Origin: Thermodesulfobacteriota bacterium
Lineage (GTDB): Bacteria > Desulfobacterota > GWC2-55-46
Assembly (NCBI GenBank): GCA_030583865.1
Contig: CP129479.1
Coordinates: forward strand, 1,128,744-1,192,743
Length of the DNA stretch: 64,000 bases
Reading direction: 5' to 3'
Below are positions 44,665 through 54,666 of this stretch, piece by piece. The notes beneath the pieces were generated by a model. It made no database searches, was not told the DNA's origin, and saw nothing but the letters and a program-made list of their open reading frames with translations. The translations under genes and the position numbers were made by a program. The stretch's first letter is position 1. Each line of letters starts with the position of its first letter.

Positions 44665-45129
44665 TTGAAGCCGGAAGGCGTCGAGGACAGGATAAGGGAG
44701 CTGGCCGGGCCTGTTGCAGAGGGCTTCGGACTTGAGCTCGTTGACGTCGCGTACGCCTCGGAGTACGGCAGGAGGGTACTCCGGATCTACATAGACAAGC
44801 CGGGCGGCATCACGGTCGAGGACTGCGAGCGCGTGAGCCGGGAATTGAGCGCCATACTCGATGTCGAGGACCCTATACCGCAGAGCTACAACCTCGAGGT
44901 CTCGTCCCCCGGGCTCGACAGGCCCCTTAAGACCGAAGCGGATTTTTCAAGGTTCAGGGGCAGGAAGGCCAGGATAAAGACAAGAGAGCCCATCGAGGGC
45001 AGGAGGAACTTCAAGGCCGCTATAGACGAGGCCAGGGACGGCGAGGTGCTCGTAACCGACTTCGACGGCAAAAAGTTCACGATAGCCATCAGCAATATTG
45101 ATAAAGCCAGACTCGAAATAGAGATTTGA
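44665..45129 (+). CDS. rimP: Ribosome maturation factor RimP
   Basis: A 154-residue 30S maturation factor. It has LELVDVAYASEYGRRVLRIYIDKPGGITVEDCERVSREL (read in parts), the YNLEVSSPGLDRPLKT signature, and a C-terminal SH3-like domain. I chose TTG 44665 because GGAGGAAGG lies 4 bases upstream; the ORF is open to 44443 but the extra 74 codons cover the promoter and leader hairpin and are not RimP-like. Confidence 0.95.
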   Translation: MKPEGVEDRIRELAGPVAEGFGLELVDVAYASEYGRRVLRIYIDKPGGITVEDCERVSRELSAILDVEDPIPQSYNLEVSSPGLDRPLKTEADFSRFRGRKARIKTREPIEGRRNFKAAIDEARDGEVLVTDFDGKKFTIAISNIDKARLEIEI

Positions 45130-45163
45130 AAAATTTCAAGGTAGAATCCGGAGGATTTTGTAA

Positions 45164-46477
45164 ATGCTAAACTTGGCCAATATAATCGACCAGGTCGGCA
45201 AGGACAAGGGGATCGACAAGCACATCCTCATCGAGGCGCTTGAGTCCGCGATGCTCAAGGCCGCCGAGAAGAGGTTCGGCCCGAACAAGGTCATAGAGGC
45301 GCACTACCAGGAGGAGATGGGCGAGATAGAGCTATTCCTCTTCAAGGAAGTGGTCGAGGACGTTGCGGACCCGGACACGCAGATAAGCTTCGAGGACGCC
45401 AGGGAGCTCGACCCGGAGGCCGCGCTCGGCGACAGCCTGGGCGTCAAGCTCGACTCCAAGGAGTTCGGCCGCATAGACGCGCAGACCGCGAAGCAGATCA
45501 TCATACAGAAGGTCCGCGAGGCGGAGAGGAACATAGTCTATAACGAGTACTCGTCCAAGCGCGGCGAGATAGTGACCGGCATAGTCCAGAGGTTCGAGAA
45601 GGGCGACATTATCGTGGACCTCGGGAGGGCCGAGGCGCTCCTTTCCAAGAAGGAACAGGTGAGGCGCGAGGGCTACAGGCAGGGCGAGAGGATAAGGGGC
45701 GTGATACTCGAGGTCAAGGTAGAGGCCAGGGGTCCGCAGATAATCCTCTCGAGGACGCACCCGGCGTTCATAATCAAGCTCTTCCAGATGGAGGTCCCCG
45801 AGGTATACGAGGGCATAGTCGAGATAAAGGGCGCGGCCAGGGAGCCCGGCGACAGGGCTAAAATAGCGGTGGTATCTCATAACTCCGACGTCGACCCGGT
45901 CGGCGCCTGCGTGGGCGTGAAGGGCTCGAGGGTGCAGGCCGTGGTCCAGGAACTGAAGGGCGAGAAGATAGACATAGTCCACTGGTCGGACGACCCGGCC
46001 ATATACGTGAAGAACACCCTTTCGCCTGCCCAGATATCGAGGGTCATAGTCGACGACGAGGAGCACGCGATGGAGGTCATAGTACCGGACGACCAGCTCT
46101 CTCTCGCCATAGGGAAGAAGGGACAGAACGTAAGGCTTGCGGCCAAGCTCACCGGCTGGAAGATAGACATACGGACGGAGAGCGAGTCCAAGGGCGTAAA
46201 GGAGAAGCTCTCCCCCGAGGAGGCGCTCCGGAAAGAGGTCCAGGCAGCCGGCGAAAGGGAAGACCGCGAGAGGGCTGCCGCGGCAAGCGATATCGGCGCA
46301 ACGCTGGGTCTCTCACCCGAATTGGCGGCCAAGCTTGCCGCCGCGGGATACGTGAGCGCGGACAGCCTCACCCATGTGACGAGGGAAGAGCTTGAGAAGA
46401 TAGAGGGGCTTGACGGGGAGGAGATCGAGGCGGTTCTCGGCGCCGTCTCCGAGCGCTCCGAGAAGGGTAATGCCTGA
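45164..46477 (+). CDS. nusA: Transcription termination/antitermination factor NusA
   Basis: A 437-residue NusA. The N-terminal RNAP-binding domain is followed by S1 (GEIVTGIVQRFEKGDIIVDLG) and two KH domains (VGACVGVKGSRVQAVVQEL; LAIGKKGQNVRLAAKLTGW). A C-terminal helix-hairpin-helix segment (about residues 375-435) takes the place of the two acidic repeats of E. coli NusA. GGAGG precedes ATG 45164. The stop overlaps ylxR by 8 bases. Confidence 0.97.
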   Translation: MLNLANIIDQVGKDKGIDKHILIEALESAMLKAAEKRFGPNKVIEAHYQEEMGEIELFLFKEVVEDVADPDTQISFEDARELDPEAALGDSLGVKLDSKEFGRIDAQTAKQIIIQKVREAERNIVYNEYSSKRGEIVTGIVQRFEKGDIIVDLGRAEALLSKKEQVRREGYRQGERIRGVILEVKVEARGPQIILSRTHPAFIIKLFQMEVPEVYEGIVEIKGAAREPGDRAKIAVVSHNSDVDPVGACVGVKGSRVQAVVQELKGEKIDIVHWSDDPAIYVKNTLSPAQISRVIVDDEEHAMEVIVPDDQLSLAIGKKGQNVRLAAKLTGWKIDIRTESESKGVKEKLSPEEALRKEVQAAGEREDRERAAAASDIGATLGLSPELAAKLAAAGYVSADSLTHVTREELEKIEGLDGEEIEAVLGAVSERSEKGNA

Positions 46478-46739
46478 GAGGACGTGCCTGGGCTGCAGGT
46501 CGATCCTTCCGAAGTCCTCCCTTGTAAGGCTCGCGATGGACGGGGAAGGGCGGCTCCGGCCCGACCCTTCGGGAAGGCTCGGGGGCAGGGGGGCTTACAT
46601 ATGCCCGGACGAGGCCTGCCTCAAGGCGGCCTTGAAGAAGAACGCGTTTCACAGGGCTTTGAGGTCGGTCCCATGTGTCCCGGCCGCCGACGCTTTGTGG
46701 GAAGAGATAAAAGGCCAGGCGAGACCGGCTAAGGCTTAA
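46470..46739 (+). CDS. ylxR: YlxR-family RNA-binding protein
   Basis: An 89-residue DUF448/YlxR protein. MPERTCLGCRSILPKSSLVRLA and GRGAYICPDEACLKAALKKNAFHRAL contain the family's CxxC and Arg/Lys-rich surface. ATG 46470 sits within the end of nusA, preceded by GAAGGG; a longer reading from 46410 would lie in nusA. The nusA-ylxR-infB order is conserved in most bacteria. Confidence 0.93.
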   Translation: MPERTCLGCRSILPKSSLVRLAMDGEGRLRPDPSGRLGGRGAYICPDEACLKAALKKNAFHRALRSVPCVPAADALWEEIKGQARPAKA

Positions 46740-46805
46740 AACTTAAGAGCATTGCATCCGGAGACCGGGTGCAAAAGTCCTGGCAATAATATTCGGGCGA
46801 GGAAA

Positions 46806-49220
46806 ATGACACAAAAAGAAAAAGAAAAAGAGATACAGCAGGGCGGAGAGGTCGTTGAGAAGCGGATAAAGCCTTCCGTAATAAGAAGGAGGACCGCGCC
46901 AAAGCCGCCAGCGCCTGAAAAGGCAGCCCCGGAAGCAAAGGCTGAAGACGCGAAGGCGGCAGTCGCGGAAGCGCAGCCTCAGCCGGCAAAGGAGGCCAGG
47001 GGGCCTGAAGCCGCAGCCCCGGCAGCCACGCAGGAGGCCGCCGCCCCCGCAGCCCCGAAAGCCAAGGACGAGAAAAAGGACGATAAAAAGGGCAGGCCCG
47101 TAAGGGGAAGGGGCAAGGCCGACGAGAAAAAAGAGGCCCCGAGGAAGACCTCCACCAGGAAGGTAAAGGAAAAATCCGCCGCAGAGATACTCGCCGAGCT
47201 TACGGTAGAGGAGGAGCTTGAAAAAGCGGCCCCTGAGCCCGCGGAGGCGGCCGCTCCCGAAGTCCAGGCCGAGGCCGCGCCCACGGAGGCCCCTGCCGCC
47301 GCCCAGCCTTCTGTCAAGAAAGAGAAGGTCTTCGAGAAGGAGCCTGAGCTTAAGAAGTTTTTCTCAAGGCGCCCCCAGAAGAAAGACAGGTATCAGAAGG
47401 ACGCGAAAAAGGCGTCGGCCCAGGCCAGGCCCATGAAGAAGACCGAGATAACGGTCCCGAAGGCCGCCAAAAGGGTAATAAGGATAGTCGACGCCATAAG
47501 CGTTGCCGACCTCTCGCAGAAGCTCGGAGTCAAGGCGGGAGAGATAATAAAGAAGCTGATGGGCCTCGGGATAATGGCGACAGTAAACCAGCTCATCGAC
47601 CTGGACGCGGTCACGCTCATAGCCCAGGAATACGGCCATGAGGTCGAGAGCACCGCTGTCCTGGAAGAGAACCTCATGGAAGCCGGTGTAGAGACCCCGG
47701 AGGGGGAGCGCATAACCAGGGCCCCGGTAGTCACGGTCATGGGCCACGTCGACCACGGCAAGACCTCTCTCCTTGACGCCATAAGGAAGACCAACGTCGT
47801 AAGCGGCGAGGCGGGCGGAATAACCCAGCACATAGGCGCGTACCACGTGCACCTCGACAAGGGTGACGTAACCTTCCTCGACACGCCCGGCCACGAGGCG
47901 TTTACCGCCATGAGGGCCAGGGGGGCGAAGGCTACCGACCTGGTCATCCTGGTCGTCGCGGCTGACGACGGCGTCATGCCCCAGACGGTCGAGGCCATAA
48001 ACCACGCCAAGGCCGCCGGGGTCCCGATAATCGTAGCGGTAAACAAGATTGACCTCCCACAGGCCGACGCCGGGAAGATAAAGCAGGAGCTTACGGGCTA
48101 CGGCCTCGTATCCGAGGAATGGGGCGGGGACACCATGTTCGTCGAGGTCTCGGCCAAGAAGGGCATAAAGATAAAAGAGCTCCTCGAGATGATACTCCTC
48201 CAGGCCGAGGTGCTGGAACTGAAGGCCAGCCCTGACTCCCCGGCGAGGGGCATAGTGGTCGAGGCGAAGCTCGACAAGGGGCGCGGCCCGGTCTCCACGG
48301 TCCTCATACAGGACGGCTCGCTTAAGGTAGGGGACGCCATAGTCACGGGCATGCACTACGGCAGGGTAAGGGCAATGATAAACGACTGGGGCAAGCGCGT
48401 CGATAGCGCGGGCCCCTCGATGCCCATCGAGATACTGGGCCTTTCCGGGGTGCCGCTTGCCGGGGACACCTTCGTCGCGGTAAAGGACGAGGCAACGGCC
48501 AAGCAGATAGCCGCCATAAGGGAAAGGAAGAGCGTCGAGAAGGAGCGCCTTAAGACCGCCAAGGTAAGCCTCACCGACCTCTACGACAGGATAAACAAGG
48601 GCGAGGTCAAGGAGCTGAACCTCATCATAAAGGCGGACGTCCAGGGCTCGATAGAGGCCGTCAAGGAAACCCTCGGCAAGCTTTCGACCGAGGCCGTCAA
48701 GATAAAGGTCATCCACAGCGCCGCGGGCGGCATAAACGAGGGCGACGTCATGCTCGCCGCCGCATCCAACGCGATAGTCATAGGCTTCAATATCAGGCCT
48801 GACGCAAAGGCGCAGGCGCTCGCCGAGCGCGAGAACGTGGACCTACGCCTCTACGACATCATCTACAACCTCGTCGACGAGATAAAGGCCGCGATGGAGG
48901 GCATGCTCTCGCCGGTCGTCAGGGAAGAGGTGCTGGGCAGGGCGTCCGTACGCGATGTCTTCCGCATAACCAAGGTCGGGAACGTCGCCGGATGCTTCAT
49001 GACCGACGGAAAGGCCGTAAGGGGGGCCAAGGCCAGGCTCGTAAGGGACAACGTCGTCATATACGACGGCAAGCTATCGTCCCTCAAGCGCTTCAAGGAC
49101 GACGTTAAAGAGGTCGCCTCCGGGTTCGAGTGCGGCATGACCATAGAGGGCTATAACGATTACAAGGTGGGCGACGTAATAGAGCTTTACGTCCTCAAGG
49201 AAGAGGCCGCCAAGCTGTAG
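46806..49220 (+). CDS. infB: Translation initiation factor IF-2
   Basis: An 804-residue IF-2. A long Ala/Lys/Glu/Pro-rich N-terminal extension (about 1-205) leads to the IF2_N domain ([16 protein letters not shown]). The GTPase follows, with G1 GHVDHGKTS near residue 312, [16 protein letters not shown] and NKIDL, then domains II-IV. ATG 46806 follows GCGAGGAAA; an earlier in-frame ATG at 46752 lacks such a signal. The stop codon TAG is part of the TTAGCAGG-type end of a family B repeat. Confidence 0.97.
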   Translation: MTQKEKEKEIQQGGEVVEKRIKPSVIRRRTAPKPPAPEKAAPEAKAEDAKAAVAEAQPQPAKEARGPEAAAPAATQEAAAPAAPKAKDEKKDDKKGRPVRGRGKADEKKEAPRKTSTRKVKEKSAAEILAELTVEEELEKAAPEPAEAAAPEVQAEAAPTEAPAAAQPSVKKEKVFEKEPELKKFFSRRPQKKDRYQKDAKKASAQARPMKKTEITVPKAAKRVIRIVDAISVADLSQKLGVKAGEIIKKLMGLGIMATVNQLIDLDAVTLIAQEYGHEVESTAVLEENLMEAGVETPEGERITRAPVVTVMGHVDHGKTSLLDAIRKTNVVSGEAGGITQHIGAYHVHLDKGDVTFLDTPGHEAFTAMRARGAKATDLVILVVAADDGVMPQTVEAINHAKAAGVPIIVAVNKIDLPQADAGKIKQELTGYGLVSEEWGGDTMFVEVSAKKGIKIKELLEMILLQAEVLELKASPDSPARGIVVEAKLDKGRGPVSTVLIQDGSLKVGDAIVTGMHYGRVRAMINDWGKRVDSAGPSMPIEILGLSGVPLAGDTFVAVKDEATAKQIAAIRERKSVEKERLKTAKVSLTDLYDRINKGEVKELNLIIKADVQGSIEAVKETLGKLSTEAVKIKVIHSAAGGINEGDVMLAAASNAIVIGFNIRPDAKAQALAERENVDLRLYDIIYNLVDEIKAAMEGMLSPVVREEVLGRASVRDVFRITKVGNVAGCFMTDGKAVRGAKARLVRDNVVIYDGKLSSLKRFKDDVKEVASGFECGMTIEGYNDYKVGDVIELYVLKEEAAKL

Positions 49221-49358
49221 CAGGCTGCTGAAAAGGCCCGAACTGCTGCGTCGTCTTCAGATTGGACACTCCGGCGTACAATAAAAGTACGCCCCGTTTT
49301 TCGACTCCTTGCGTCTCGAAGTTTTTTGAGCAGCCTGAATGCTTCAGCGACCTGATAA
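49217..49358 (-). repeat. Dispersed palindromic repeat family B, copy 5
   Basis: Begins GTAGCAGGCTGCTGAAAA, providing the infB stop, and ends TTCAGCGACCTGATAA. The central hairpin is GGCGTACaataaaaGTACGCC, compensating the loop changes seen in other copies. Reverse orientation relative to copy 1. Confidence 0.87.
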
Positions 49359-49416
49359 AGGCATGCCGGGCTTTTTTAGCCGGAGCCGTTCAATCCAAGC
49401 GGACGCTCGGAGCGCA

Positions 49417-49704
49417 ATGGTAATCGGGGTATCGAGAGTAACTCTAATCGTGCATGAGAGCCGGTCTCTGAAGGACAAGAGGCAGGCGATCAAGAGCGTA
49501 ATCGGAAAAGTCAAGAACAGGTTCAACGTCTCCATTGCGGAAGTGGCTGACAACGACTCGTGGCAGAGGGCCACTCTCGGGATAGCCGCGGTGGGGAACG
49601 ACAGGGCCTTCGTAAACTCGGTCCTCGACAAGACGCTTTCCTTCATAGAGGGCCTGCACCTTGCCGAGGTCACGGACACGACCATCGAGATGATGAACCT
49701 TTAG
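49417..49704 (+). CDS. DUF503 (YlxP-like) protein
   Basis: A 95-residue DUF503 protein: VIGVSRVTLIVHESRSLKDKRQAIKSVIGKVKNRFNVSIAEVADNDSWQRA (read in parts) is the family hallmark. It often lies between infB and rbfA, as here; the molecular role is unclear. ATG 49417 follows GGAG 5 bases upstream. An upstream in-frame start (49339) would lie in the repeat. Confidence 0.92.
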   Translation: MVIGVSRVTLIVHESRSLKDKRQAIKSVIGKVKNRFNVSIAEVADNDSWQRATLGIAAVGNDRAFVNSVLDKTLSFIEGLHLAEVTDTTIEMMNL

Positions 49705-49771
49705 TAACAGGCACTCCGGTCTGCCGGCTCTAATCCCTGTTCTATATCTTCCAAAGGACAAGTAAATTTCC

Positions 49772-50128
49772 ATGAGCTACAAGCGTTCCGAACGGGTGGC
49801 CGACCTCATAAAAGAGGAGGTCGCCTCAATGGTCCTTTACGGCGAAATAAAGGACCCGAGGATTGGTTTCGTGACCATCACCAAGGTCGAGCTCACCCCG
49901 GACCTCAAGGAGGCCAGGATATTCTTCAGCCAGCTAGGAAGTCCCGGGGACAGGGAAAAGAGCCGCAAGGGGCTTGAGAGCGCGAGCGGGTACATCAGGA
50001 GAAACCTTGCAAAAAAGCTGGATTTGAGGCATATTCCTAAAATCACCTTCCTTTTCGACGAGTCGCTCGAATACTCGGAAAAGATAGAGAAGATGATAAG
50101 GGACATGAAAAAGGAAGGGGACCTTTAA
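49772..50128 (+). CDS. rbfA: Ribosome-binding factor A
   Basis: A 118-residue KH-like 30S maturation factor: KRSERVADLIKEEVASMVL, IKDPRIGFVTITKVELTPDLKEARIFF, and RRNLAKKLDLRHIPKITFLFDESLEYSEKIE (read in parts). Full length for the family. Confidence 0.96.
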   Translation: MSYKRSERVADLIKEEVASMVLYGEIKDPRIGFVTITKVELTPDLKEARIFFSQLGSPGDREKSRKGLESASGYIRRNLAKKLDLRHIPKITFLFDESLEYSEKIEKMIRDMKKEGDL

Positions 50129-50178
50129 CGGGCGGACCGCCGTGGCATCGGCGCCTTGAGGCCCGCTAAAGACAGGAC

Positions 50179-51165
50179 ATGGACAGAAGGTTTGACGATA
50201 TAAAACCCGAGATAGAGAAGGGTAGGAAGTTCCTTGTGGTCTCGCACGTAAGCCCTGAGGGCGACGCGATAGGGTCGCTCCTGGGCCTTGCCCTGGCCTT
50301 GAGGGCGCACGGCAAGGAGGCGGTCGCCTATCTCGAGGACCAGGTCCCGGACCTTTTCAAGTTCCTCCCCGGGGCCGACACGATCGTCCACAGTCTCGAT
50401 GGGGCCGGGCCGTTCGACGCGACCTTCGCGGTGGACTGCGGCCAGAAAGAAAGGCTCGGAAAGGGCTTCGTGGGGCTCAAGGAGCCTGGCAAGGTCATTA
50501 ACATAGACCACCACGCGACGAACGACTCATTCGGCGACTATAACGTCATAGAGCCGGGCGCGAGCGCCGCAGGCGAGATGGTCTACGACCTCTGCAAGGC
50601 CGCGGCCCTCCCTATCACCAAAGAGGTGGCCGTGAACCTTTACGTCGCGATACACACGGACACCGGCTCTTTCCATTACTCTTCGTCCACTCCGGAATCA
50701 TTCATAAAGGCGGGCGAGCTCGTGAGGCTCGGCGCGGAGCCCTGGGAGGTCTCCAAGCGGGTCTACGAGAACCACCCGGCAAGGAAGTACAAGCTCCTCG
50801 GCATGGTGCTTTCGACCCTCGATGTGGTGGGCCTGAACGGCGGCGGAAATGCCAAGGCCGCCACACTTGTCGTAACGCAGGAGATGTTCAGGAAGGCCGG
50901 CGCGGAAAAGGACCTTGCCGACGGGTTCGTCAACTACGCGAGGGGCATCGAGGGCGTGGAGGCGGGGGTCCTCTTCAGGGAGGCCGGAGAGCTCGAATAC
51001 AAGGTGAGCCTCCGCTCGAAAGGCGGGCTGGACGTTTCGGCGGTCGCCATGCGGTTCGGGGGCGGCGGCCACAGGAACGCCGCCGGGTTCATGCTCAAGG
51101 GGAGCCTCGAGACCGTTAAGGCGAAGGTCATAGAGGCGCTTAGAGGCGAATCCGGCAGGGTATGA
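50179..51165 (+). CDS. nrnA: DHH/DHHA1 phosphoesterase, NrnA-type nanoRNase/pAp phosphatase
   Basis: A 328-residue phosphoesterase. It has HVSPEGDAIGSLLGLALAL, DATFAVDCGQ, NIDHHATNDSFG and HTDTGSFHYSS, the Asp/His ligand set of the DHH family. The C-terminal DHHA1 domain has MRFGGGGHRNAAGFML. It degrades 2-5-nt RNAs and/or dephosphorylates pAp. The rbfA-nrnA-truB order is conserved in many bacteria. Confidence 0.93.
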   Translation: MDRRFDDIKPEIEKGRKFLVVSHVSPEGDAIGSLLGLALALRAHGKEAVAYLEDQVPDLFKFLPGADTIVHSLDGAGPFDATFAVDCGQKERLGKGFVGLKEPGKVINIDHHATNDSFGDYNVIEPGASAAGEMVYDLCKAAALPITKEVAVNLYVAIHTDTGSFHYSSSTPESFIKAGELVRLGAEPWEVSKRVYENHPARKYKLLGMVLSTLDVVGLNGGGNAKAATLVVTQEMFRKAGAEKDLADGFVNYARGIEGVEAGVLFREAGELEYKVSLRSKGGLDVSAVAMRFGGGGHRNAAGFMLKGSLETVKAKVIEALRGESGRV

Positions 51166-51205
51166 AAACGCAGGCCGGGCCAGGGGCGCGGTTTCTTATA
51201 GAGGC

Positions 51206-51946
51206 GTGAAGGCGCTTTCCGCGGGATATAACGGCGTCCTGGTAATAGACAAGCCCCAGGGCTGGACATCGCATGACGTCGTCCAGCACGTAAAGAGGAA
51301 GCTCAAGGCAAGGAAGGCCGGGCACCTGGGCACCCTTGACCCCATCGCGACCGGCGTGCTGGTGCTGGTGCTGGACTCGGCTACGAAATACGCGTCGACC
51401 CTGGGCGCCGGCGCCAAGGAATACCTGGCCGCGTGCAAGCTCGGCGAGGAGACCGACACCTACGATAGCGAGGGCAGCGTCGTAAGGGCCCCCGGCACGG
51501 GAGGCCTTGCCGGCGATGATGTCAGGAAGGCCTTGGATGGGTTCAGGGGGCGCATAAGCCAGGTCCCGCCAATGTACTCGGCCGTGAAGAGCAAAGGCAC
51601 GCCGCTTTACAAGCTCGCGAGAAAGGGCGTCACGGTCGAGAGGGAGCCAAGGGAGGTAACGGTCCACGAGCTTGAAGTGACGTCCATGGACCTCCCGGTG
51701 CTGGAGTTCAGGACCGTCTGCTCCGCCGGGACCTATGTGAGGTCCATTTGCCACGACCTCGGCGAAAGGCTCGGGTGCGGGGGTCACCTTCAGGCCCTCC
51801 GGAGGACGAGGTCAGGGGCTTTCCGCATAGACGAGGCGGCGCACCCGAAACTTCCGGCGGAGGAGCTCGCTGAAAGGATAATCCCGCTGGATGAGGCCCT
51901 GAAGAGGGCCGCGCTGGAAGCCGGGCCCCAGGGTCCTGAAGCATAG
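51206..51946 (+). CDS. truB: tRNA pseudouridine(55) synthase, short form
   Basis: A 246-residue TruB that makes pseudouridine 55 in the T-loop of tRNA. The catalytic Asp45 is in GHLGTLDPIATGVL. GNGVLVIDKP-type N-terminus, AACKLGEETDTYDSEG and RTVCSAGTYVRSICHDLG are present. It is shorter than E. coli TruB (314 residues): the C-terminal PUA-like domain is missing or reduced to ~25 residues. Start GTG 51206. Confidence 0.95.
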   Translation: MKALSAGYNGVLVIDKPQGWTSHDVVQHVKRKLKARKAGHLGTLDPIATGVLVLVLDSATKYASTLGAGAKEYLAACKLGEETDTYDSEGSVVRAPGTGGLAGDDVRKALDGFRGRISQVPPMYSAVKSKGTPLYKLARKGVTVEREPREVTVHELEVTSMDLPVLEFRTVCSAGTYVRSICHDLGERLGCGGHLQALRRTRSGAFRIDEAAHPKLPAEELAERIIPLDEALKRAALEAGPQGPEA

Positions 51947-52144
51947 ATTTTCCTTTTATTATCTAAAAAGAGGTGTTACTATCGTTTTGCCCGTTTGCCG
52001 CACGTCGCGGGCTTTCCGCAAAAAGCGGCGCGGCTTAAGGAAGACAGGACTTTTTGAATCGCCGGAACGCTCTCGTTTTCAAGCCCCTGAGAGATTACCC
52101 ATACGCATTCAGTCATGAGAGAAAGGAGGTAGTAAAAAGTTCAG

Positions 52145-52411
52145 ATGCTGGCTACCGAAAAGAAACAGGAGATAATAACGTCCTTCAAGACGCACGAGAA
52201 GGATACCGGGTCGCCCGAGGTGCAGATAGCGCTCTTGAGCGAGAGGATCAACAGCTTGAGCTCGCATTTCAAGACCCACAAGGCTGACCACCATTCGAGG
52301 AGAGGCCTCCTCAAGATGGTCGGTCAGAGGAGAAGGCTTCTCGACTACGTCAAGAAGAAGGACGTCGAGCGCTACAAGGGCATAATCGAAAAGCTCGGTC
52401 TCAGGAGATAA
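52145..52411 (+). CDS. rpsO: 30S ribosomal protein S15
   Basis: An 88-residue S15: [51 protein letters not shown] (read in parts) is diagnostic. ATG 52145; AGGAGG is 15 bases upstream, rather far. The ~200-base leader (51947-52144) has a possible TACTAT -10 box at 51974 and a GC-rich hairpin (GCCGC/GCGGC), and may include an S15 autoregulatory site. Confidence 0.97.
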   Translation: MLATEKKQEIITSFKTHEKDTGSPEVQIALLSERINSLSSHFKTHKADHHSRRGLLKMVGQRRRLLDYVKKKDVERYKGIIEKLGLRR

Positions 52412-52450
52412 AGGACGGTTGGGGGCGGCTCGTTCCGCTTCTCTCGCCGG

Positions 52451-52548
52451 GCGGCCGCTTACCGGCCGCGCATCCCGTGTCATGGAGGCCCCTATTCAGG
52501 GTCTCCCTTAAAACGAGGGCGCAGGGCGCTTGTGCGCTTTGGGCCCTG
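52451..52548 (+). promoter_or_regulatory. Structured rpsO-pnp intergenic region with three hairpins
   Basis: GCGGCCG/CGGCCGC (52451-52469), GGAGGCCC/GGGTCTCC (52482-52504) and CAGGGCGC ... GCGC ... GCCCTG (52522-52548). None ends in a T-run. In E. coli the pnp leader hairpin is cut by RNase III for PNPase autocontrol; an analogous role is possible. Confidence 0.55.
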
Positions 52549-52587
52549 TAGTATTTTGTCCACAAAACTTAGGAGAATGGGATCAGA

Positions 52588-54666
52588 ATGAGTAAATACG
52601 AAACCACATACGCCGGCAGACCGCTCACTATAGAGACTGGCAGGATGGCCAGGCAGGCGCACGGCTCTTGCACCGTGAGATACGGCGATACGGTCGTGCT
52701 GGTCACGGCCTGCAGGAACGACGCCCCCGCAGCGGGTGTCGATTTCATGCCGCTCACGGTCAATTATACAGAGATGACATACGCCGCCGGCAAGATACCA
52801 GGCGGCTTTTTCAAAAGGGAAGGAAGGCCGAGCGAGAAGGAAGTGCTGGGCTCAAGGCTCATAGACAGGCCTCTTCGCCCGCTCTTCCCGGAAGGGTATT
52901 ACAACGAGACCCAGGTAATAGCGACCGTGCTTTCGGTAGACCAGGAGAACGAGCCTGAGATCGCGGCCATGATAGGCGCGTCGGCTGCCCTCGGCATCTC
53001 GGATATCCCCTTTGGCGGCCCCATAGCCGGCATCCGCGTGGGATACGTTAACGGCGAACTCGTCGCCAACCCTTCCTTGAAGCAGCAGAAGGAGAGCGAG
53101 ATAGACCTCTTCGTGGCCGGGTCGGACGGCTCGATAATAATGGTCGAGGCAGGCGCGAAGTTCGCCTCCGAGGAGCTCCTCGTAAAGGCCCTCGCCTTTG
53201 CGCAGAGCGAGATGCAGGGCGTGATCGAGCTCCAGAAAAGGATGGCTTCCGAGCTGGGAAAGGCCAAGATGGCGGTAAAGGCCGCGGAGGCGGACCCGGA
53301 GCTTGATGCAAGGGTGAAGGAACTCGCCGTCGAAAGGCTTAAGGCGGCCCTCCGCATCCCTGTCAAGCAGGAGAGGTATGCGGCGGCAGGGGCCTTGAAG
53401 GACGAGATAAAGGCCGCTCTCGCCGAGGCCTTCCCCGGGAGGGAAAAGGAGATAGACTCCATCTACGGGGACTTGAAATACAACCTCATGAGGGAGATGG
53501 TCGTAAACGAGGGGAGAAGGGTGGACGGCAGGGGGCCGAAGGACATCAGGGCCATAACCTGCGACGTGGGACTCCTTCCGAGGACACACGGCTCGGCCCT
53601 GTTCACCAGGGGCGAGACCCAGGCCATGGTCGCCACGACCCTCGGCACCTCTGAGGACGAGCAGAAGATAGACGCCCTCTCCGGGTGGGAGTACAAGACG
53701 TTCATGCTCCACTATAACTTCCCGCCGTTCAGCGTGGGCGAGGTGAAGTTCCTCCGCGGGCCCGGAAGGCGCGAGATAGGCCACGGCGCGCTGGCCGAGA
53801 GGGCCGTAAACAAGATACTGCCGCAGGAGGGCTTCCCCTACACAATAAGGGTCGTCTCCGACATACTCGAATCGAACGGCTCGTCCTCGATGGCGACCGT
53901 CTGCGGCGCCTCCCTTTCGCTCATGGACGCCGGAGTGCCGACGCTCGGGCACGTTGCGGGCATAGCAATGGGCCTTATAAAGGAAGGCGGCAAGGTCGTG
54001 ATACTCTCCGACATACTCGGCGACGAAGACCACCTTGGCGACATGGATTTCAAGGTCGCGGGCACCGCGGAGGGAGTGACCGCCCTCCAGATGGACATCA
54101 AGATAAGCGGCGTGACCGCCGAGCTCCTTAAGGACGCGCTCGAGCAGGCCCGCGAGGGAAGGCTCCACATACTCGGGAAGATGAGGGAAGCCATCGAGAC
54201 GCCGAGGGCCGAGCTCTCCGCCTACGCGCCGAGGATAACGACCATATACGTCAAGCAGGAGAGGATAAAGGACGTCATCGGGCCCGGCGGCAAGAACATC
54301 AAGGGCATCATACTCGAGACTGGCGTCAAGATCGACATAGACGACACCGGCAAGGTGAACATCGCCTCCGTTGACGGCGCGGCAGCCGAGAGGGCCATTG
54401 CAATGGTCAAGGGGCTTACGCAGGACGCCGAGATAGGCAAGGTCTACATGGGCAAGGTAAAGAAGGTGATGGACTTCGGGGCCTTCGTCGAGATATTCCC
54501 CGGGACCGAAGGCCTCGTCCACATCTCGCAGCTCGCCCATGAGCGCGTAAAGAACGTAAGGGACGTGGTCAAGGAAGGCGACGAGGTCCTCGTCAAGGTG
54601 ATCGACATCGACAGGGACGGGAAGATACGGCTTTCGAGGAAAGAGGCGCTCGGAGAGACGCTCTAA
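52588..54666 (+). CDS. pnp: Polyribonucleotide nucleotidyltransferase (PNPase)
   Basis: A 692-residue 3'-5' exoribonuclease. It has two RNase PH domains ([36 protein letters not shown]), a KH domain ([17 protein letters not shown]) and an S1 domain ([27 protein letters not shown], read in parts). Length is normal. ATG 52588 follows TTAGGAGAATG. The stop TAA at 54664-54666 lies in the outer arm (CTCTAAAAA) of a family A repeat. Confidence 0.98.
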   Translation: MSKYETTYAGRPLTIETGRMARQAHGSCTVRYGDTVVLVTACRNDAPAAGVDFMPLTVNYTEMTYAAGKIPGGFFKREGRPSEKEVLGSRLIDRPLRPLFPEGYYNETQVIATVLSVDQENEPEIAAMIGASAALGISDIPFGGPIAGIRVGYVNGELVANPSLKQQKESEIDLFVAGSDGSIIMVEAGAKFASEELLVKALAFAQSEMQGVIELQKRMASELGKAKMAVKAAEADPELDARVKELAVERLKAALRIPVKQERYAAAGALKDEIKAALAEAFPGREKEIDSIYGDLKYNLMREMVVNEGRRVDGRGPKDIRAITCDVGLLPRTHGSALFTRGETQAMVATTLGTSEDEQKIDALSGWEYKTFMLHYNFPPFSVGEVKFLRGPGRREIGHGALAERAVNKILPQEGFPYTIRVVSDILESNGSSSMATVCGASLSLMDAGVPTLGHVAGIAMGLIKEGGKVVILSDILGDEDHLGDMDFKVAGTAEGVTALQMDIKISGVTAELLKDALEQAREGRLHILGKMREAIETPRAELSAYAPRITTIYVKQERIKDVIGPGGKNIKGIILETGVKIDIDDTGKVNIASVDGAAAERAIAMVKGLTQDAEIGKVYMGKVKKVMDFGAFVEIFPGTEGLVHISQLAHERVKNVRDVVKEGDEVLVKVIDIDRDGKIRLSRKEALGETL

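Noticed and set aside
52852-54540. Long minus-strand ORF (562 codons) opposite pnp
   Set aside because: Same cause as above; pnp is unmistakable on the + strand.
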